Assembly: GCF_002272015.1 (NCBI RefSeq)
Contig: NZ_NPBY01000047.1
Coordinates: forward strand, 1-64,000
DNA: 64,000 bases
Direction: 5' to 3'
Source: Paenibacillus campinasensis
Lineage (GTDB): Bacteria > Bacillota > Bacilli > Paenibacillales > Paenibacillaceae
The notes under the pieces: generated by a model
The model's database searches: none
Told to the model about the DNA's origin: nothing
Seen by the model: the letters and a program-made list of their open reading frames with translations, nothing else
Shown: one piece after another, positions 60,918-64,000 of the stretch
Numbering within the stretch: the first letter of the stretch is position 1
Layout: each line of letters starts with the position of its first letter
Position numbers and translations under genes: made by a program

Positions 60918-60982
60918 TGATCATTTTTAATCAAATTGATCATTTCTATTGATTTCAATCAAAAATGATTACGAATAATCAT
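60918..60982. promoter_or_regulatory. operator array between DeoR and GDPD genes
   Basis: Four TGAT-based palindromes in 65 bases: TGATCA (60918-60923), TGATCA (60937-60942), TTGATT-TC-AATCAA (60949-60962) and ATGATTA-CGAA-TAATCAT (60965-60982). Centres are 16-19 bases apart, about one and a half to two helical turns. DeoR-family repressors bind such repeated TGAT/ATCA sites. The sites cover the divergent promoter area. Binding is inferred. Confidence 0.65.
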
Positions 60983-61097
60983 AAAATTTACACAAATTGA
61001 TCTTAAAATAACATTCTAATAACAGTACGACGCTAAGATGGAGTGGAAAAGTGATTGAAATGAATATTTGCAGAAAAAGGAGTGATTGATTTTAATC

Positions 61098-61916
61098 ATG
61101 AAAAATGAAGTGAATCCCTTGAGAATGACTCCACAGACCGTAAGGATTGCCGGGCATCGGGGACATAGTGCAGGCGCCCCGGAGAACACCTATGCGGCTT
61201 TTCGAAAGGCACGTGAACTTGGTGGGGAGGGTGTGACTTGTGAGACTGACCTCGCGCTAACCAGTGATGGTGAGTTGATATTGATTCATGATGATACTGT
61301 AGAACGCACCACGAACGGGCATGGTCTTGTTCGAAACATGACCTATTCGGACATTGCCAAGCTAGACGCTGGCCGGTGGTTTGGAGAAGAATTTGCCGGA
61401 GAACGTGTTCCGCGGTTAAGAGAAGCGCTGCAGTTTGCCCGCGAGCTCGGAATCATCTATCAACTTGAGCTGAAAATATATGATCGGGATGACGAGATTT
61501 TCCCGAAATTGCGGGCGCTGATTGATGAGCTCGGATGTGCTGATCTTCTACAGTTCTCCTCATTCGACTTCGTTCAATTAAAAGCGCTGAAGAGCGCTTT
61601 TCCTGAAATTCCAACGGTGGGTCTAACACATTCCCGGCTCATTGATCCCGTCGCACCTGCGAGGGATGCAAACGTGGATGCAATCAATCTTGAAATTTAT
61701 CATTTTCCAAGCGGTGAAGCCAGACAGCTCCATGAAGCGGGGATTGCGACATTTCTGCATGTGCCGCGTCAAGAGCGAATCGATAAGCTCAAGTCCTATG
61801 GTGTAGACCTGCGTGCTCAGGTTGTGCAATGGGTTCGCGAAGGGCAGATGGACCAAATTATCAGTGATGACGTAGCGCTGGTAACGAGCATAAGGAACGA
61901 AGCGAATGGACACTGA
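61098..61916 (+). CDS. glycerophosphodiester phosphodiesterase
   Basis: About 272 residues, single GDPD domain without signal peptide. Active-site pattern: AGHRGHSAGAPENTYAAF (catalytic His-Arg), then CETDLALTSDGELILIHDDTVERTTNG (Glu, Asp and His ligands), LELKIY and a C-terminal VVQWVREGQMDQIISDD. It releases glycerol 3-phosphate and an alcohol from glycerophosphodiesters. Start is uncertain: TTG 61086 lies close to AAAAAGGAG, ATG 61098 a bit far. First gene of a cluster controlled by DeoR; it overlaps the IMPase gene by 11 bases. Confidence 0.9.
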   Translation: MKNEVNPLRMTPQTVRIAGHRGHSAGAPENTYAAFRKARELGGEGVTCETDLALTSDGELILIHDDTVERTTNGHGLVRNMTYSDIAKLDAGRWFGEEFAGERVPRLREALQFARELGIIYQLELKIYDRDDEIFPKLRALIDELGCADLLQFSSFDFVQLKALKSAFPEIPTVGLTHSRLIDPVAPARDANVDAINLEIYHFPSGEARQLHEAGIATFLHVPRQERIDKLKSYGVDLRAQVVQWVREGQMDQIISDDVALVTSIRNEANGH

Positions 61917-62745
61917 ACGAAACGGTGCGATAGCTCCTGAGCACACGATAAAGTCAGCCGTCGAGAACATTGCACGACAAGCAGGAGAAATTGCACTGGA
62001 TTATTTTCGCTCACGCTCGCGTGTTCTTGTCGAGCAGAAGGGACACCTTGATCTGGTCACCAAGGTAGATCGAGAAATCGAGGAATTTCTGACGGTTCGC
62101 TTGCGCAAGGAATTCCCCAATGACGGCATCTACGGTGAGGAAGGCGGTGACATCCCCGGCGATTCAGGGCGGATCTGGGTCATCGATCCGATCGATGGGA
62201 CGTTCAATTATGTACGAGGCAGCGAGAACTGGGCGATATCGATTGGACTCTATGAGAACAGCCAGCCGGTGTTTGGCGTGATCTATGCGCCTGTCCGTGA
62301 CCTTATGCTAAGCGGAGGGGAGGCCATCGAAACTGAGCTGAACGGCAAACCGCTGCCGAATTTACCTCCATTCGAACCATCACTAGCTTCGGTGGGAATC
62401 GGACTGCATCCGTCTATCGCCACGGAAGACTGCTTGGAGGTGCTACGCTACATCTCTGACGAACTCCGTATCAGCTTCCGCTGCTGCGGTTCTGCAACCA
62501 TCTCGCTGCTGGAGGTGGCCATGGGCCATACAGACGGCTATCTTTCTCTGGGCGATTCGACTTGGGATGTAATGGCAGCACTGCCTATACTGAAAAACTT
62601 GGGACTATCCCATACCATCGATTGGAGCAACCATACTGACCTTCAGACTAAGCTCCGTTTCGCTTGTGGAAATGAGGATTTTCTGGTAAGCGTGCGTCCG
62701 CTATTGGCAAGTGTCGGCGGCAACGTGGTATGTAAAGACATTTAA
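61906..62745 (+). CDS. inositol monophosphatase family protein
   Basis: A 279-residue metal-dependent phosphatase: EEGG (near 77-80), DPIDGTFNYVRG (near 95-106, metal ligands), RCCGSATISLLEVAMGHTDGYLS and the STWDVMAALPIL motif (near 223) complete the Li-sensitive IMPase/FBPase fold. It hydrolyses inositol monophosphates or related sugar phosphates. Overlap with the GDPD gene suggests sequential action on a glycerophospho-compound such as glycerophosphoinositol. Substrate is inferred from context. Confidence 0.9.
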   Translation: MDTERNGAIAPEHTIKSAVENIARQAGEIALDYFRSRSRVLVEQKGHLDLVTKVDREIEEFLTVRLRKEFPNDGIYGEEGGDIPGDSGRIWVIDPIDGTFNYVRGSENWAISIGLYENSQPVFGVIYAPVRDLMLSGGEAIETELNGKPLPNLPPFEPSLASVGIGLHPSIATEDCLEVLRYISDELRISFRCCGSATISLLEVAMGHTDGYLSLGDSTWDVMAALPILKNLGLSHTIDWSNHTDLQTKLRFACGNEDFLVSVRPLLASVGGNVVCKDI

Positions 62746-62770
62746 CATTTCAAACCAAGAGGTGAAAGTG

Positions 62771-64000
62771 ATGAATAAGTTCAAGAAGTTTGTTGGTCTA
62801 TTATCTATAGTGTCTTTAATCGTTGTGTCAGGGTGTGGGACGGCGAGTAATAATGCGTCTCCAGAAGAATCTTCTGCAACGACGACCGATCAACCGCTCC
62901 CTAAAATCTCCATTTTCCAAACGAAAGTAGAGATTGCGGAATCCTTGGAAGCGCTGGCGAAGGTGTATACGGCTGAAACGGGCAATGAGGTAGAAGTATG
63001 GGGCTCGGCGGGAGATAATTATTCAACCCAACTCCAGATCCATCTTGGTGCCAACTCGGGCCCGACTATTTTTACCGTAAGCTTCGGCTCTGACGCGGAT
63101 AAGCTGCAATCGTACTTCTCTGATCTTTCCGATGTTCCAACAACGAAGGATATTGCACCGAATATGGCGCTGGAGAGAGATGGCAAGATTGTCGGCATTC
63201 CTTTAGGCGTAGAAGGCTTCGGGATTGTATACAACAAGGACATTGTGGATCCGGGTGACGTAACAGACCTGGCGTCGTTCACGAACACGCTGGAGCAGTT
63301 GAAAGCTGACGGCTTGCAGCCATTCAGCTTATCTCAAGAAAATTCATTCTTGATCACCCATATCCTCAATACGCCGTTCGCTTTGCAGCCAGATCCTCAG
63401 GACTTTATTGAAAAATTAAATGATGGCGAAGTTAAAATCACGGATACAAAGGAGTTTCAGGAGTTCGCGAAATTTATGGATGTCATCAAAGCATACGGCA
63501 AAAATCCAATGGAGGTTACCTATGATACGCAGATGGGTGACTTTGCAACTGGCAAAACCGCGATGATTCATCAAGGGAACTGGAGCTATACAATGCTTGA
63601 TGATTACGACAATATGGATGACAAACTGGGCATGATGCCGCTTCCGATAGAGGGGAACTCGAAATTGTCCGTAGGAGTAAGTCAATTCTGGGTAGTCAAC
63701 GCAGATGCGAGCGCGGATGAAATTGAAGCCGGCAAACAATTCTTGAACTGGCTGTATACAAGCGATGCAGGGAAAACGGCCATCGTGCAGGATTTCAAAC
63801 TCATTCCAGCTTTTACGACGATTCAAGCGGATCTGAATCCATTGTCCAATGCAGTATATGAAGCGGCGGAGAGCGGACAAACCATTCCTTGGGCCTTCAG
63901 ATATTTCCCGCAAAATGTCGATTTGATCCCTGTCACGCAGCAATATTTCCTTGATCAAAATATGACCGGTCAAGAGCTGCTAGAGAAATTTGATGAAGAA
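62771..64000 (+). CDS. ABC solute-binding lipoprotein, truncated by window edge
   Basis: At least 410 residues, still open at the right edge. Lipoprotein signal with lipobox VVSGCG (Cys near 22) and Ser/Thr/Asn linker, then a family-1 (MalE/UgpB-like) extracellular solute-binding protein: FQTKVEIAESLEALAKVYTAETG, GIPLGVEGFGIVYNKDIVDP, FATGKTAMIHQGNWSYTML and WAFRYFPQNVD. Cluster 1 binding proteins take up oligosaccharides or glycerol-phosphate compounds. With GDPD and IMPase upstream it probably brings in their substrate; permease genes are expected just beyond the edge. GAGGTGA ribosome site, 25 bases after IMPase. Confidence 0.9.
   Translation, partial: MNKFKKFVGLLSIVSLIVVSGCGTASNNASPEESSATTTDQPLPKISIFQTKVEIAESLEALAKVYTAETGNEVEVWGSAGDNYSTQLQIHLGANSGPTIFTVSFGSDADKLQSYFSDLSDVPTTKDIAPNMALERDGKIVGIPLGVEGFGIVYNKDIVDPGDVTDLASFTNTLEQLKADGLQPFSLSQENSFLITHILNTPFALQPDPQDFIEKLNDGEVKITDTKEFQEFAKFMDVIKAYGKNPMEVTYDTQMGDFATGKTAMIHQGNWSYTMLDDYDNMDDKLGMMPLPIEGNSKLSVGVSQFWVVNADASADEIEAGKQFLNWLYTSDAGKTAIVQDFKLIPAFTTIQADLNPLSNAVYEAAESGQTIPWAFRYFPQNVDLIPVTQQYFLDQNMTGQELLEKFDEE

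Overview
The window reads as chromosomal DNA of a Paenibacillus-like, spore-forming Firmicute. The signs are strong AGGAGG-type ribosome binding sites, a YpdA bacillithiol-disulfide reductase, a YteA-type DksA/TraR protein, a DivIVA/GpsB-type protein, S-layer-homology domains on a secreted GH18 enzyme, GlcT antitermination and a Bacillus-type replication terminator protein. I saw no phage, insertion sequence, integrase, rRNA or CRISPR array. The one clear RNA gene is tRNA-His(GTG).

Layout. (1) 0-5.8 kb: mostly minus-strand housekeeping genes: DUF441 protein, YpdA, an ArsR/DUF2087 regulator (plus strand), azoreductase, and a PadR / DUF1700 / DUF4097 envelope operon. (2) 6.2-16.4 kb: a compact type VII secretion (T7SS) locus closed by a terminator: YukD-like protein, FHA-less EssC/EccC ATPase, an unknown 268-aa protein, two WXG100-type proteins, then a membrane kinase with a long coiled-coil tail, a vWA protein and a PP2C phosphatase. 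EsaA, EssA and canonical EssB are absent. (3) 16.5-26.7 kb: SDR, DUF1992, GluQRS, HrpB, an RTP homologue with Ter-like DNA upstream, Gfo/Idh/MocA oxidoreductase, an MFS exporter with an ArsR-like regulator and palindromic operators, YteA and a DivIVA-like protein. (4) 26.7-31 kb: cupin, then glcT-crr and nagE, each transcription unit preceded by a RAT/terminator switch. (5) 31-50 kb: amino-acid permease, LysE exporter, DUF72, odhAB, a lactonase, a second SDR, DUF1450, TrhO, a BMP/TrpX-type ABC importer, a CynX-like MFS, ChrA and a thioredoxin-reductase-like flavoprotein. (6) 51-58 kb: MoxR-DUF58-DUF4129 operon running into a type I pullulanase interrupted by one in-frame TGA, then the SLH-GH18 protein. 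(7) 58-64 kb: an alpha/beta hydrolase, tRNA-His, a gene-poor stretch with a tandem repeat and a possible tRNA relic, and a DeoR-regulated GDPD / inositol-monophosphatase / ABC solute-binding cluster cut by the right edge.

Most interesting: the T7SS locus with an integrated kinase/vWA/PP2C triad, where the kinase-TM-coiled-coil protein may replace EssB and EsaA; the RTP homologue with Ter-like DNA overlapping its promoter; the paired RAT switches; the pullulanase nonsense mutation; and a MoxR gene with no ordinary start codon where one is expected. All family assignments come from reading motifs by eye. No database search was run.
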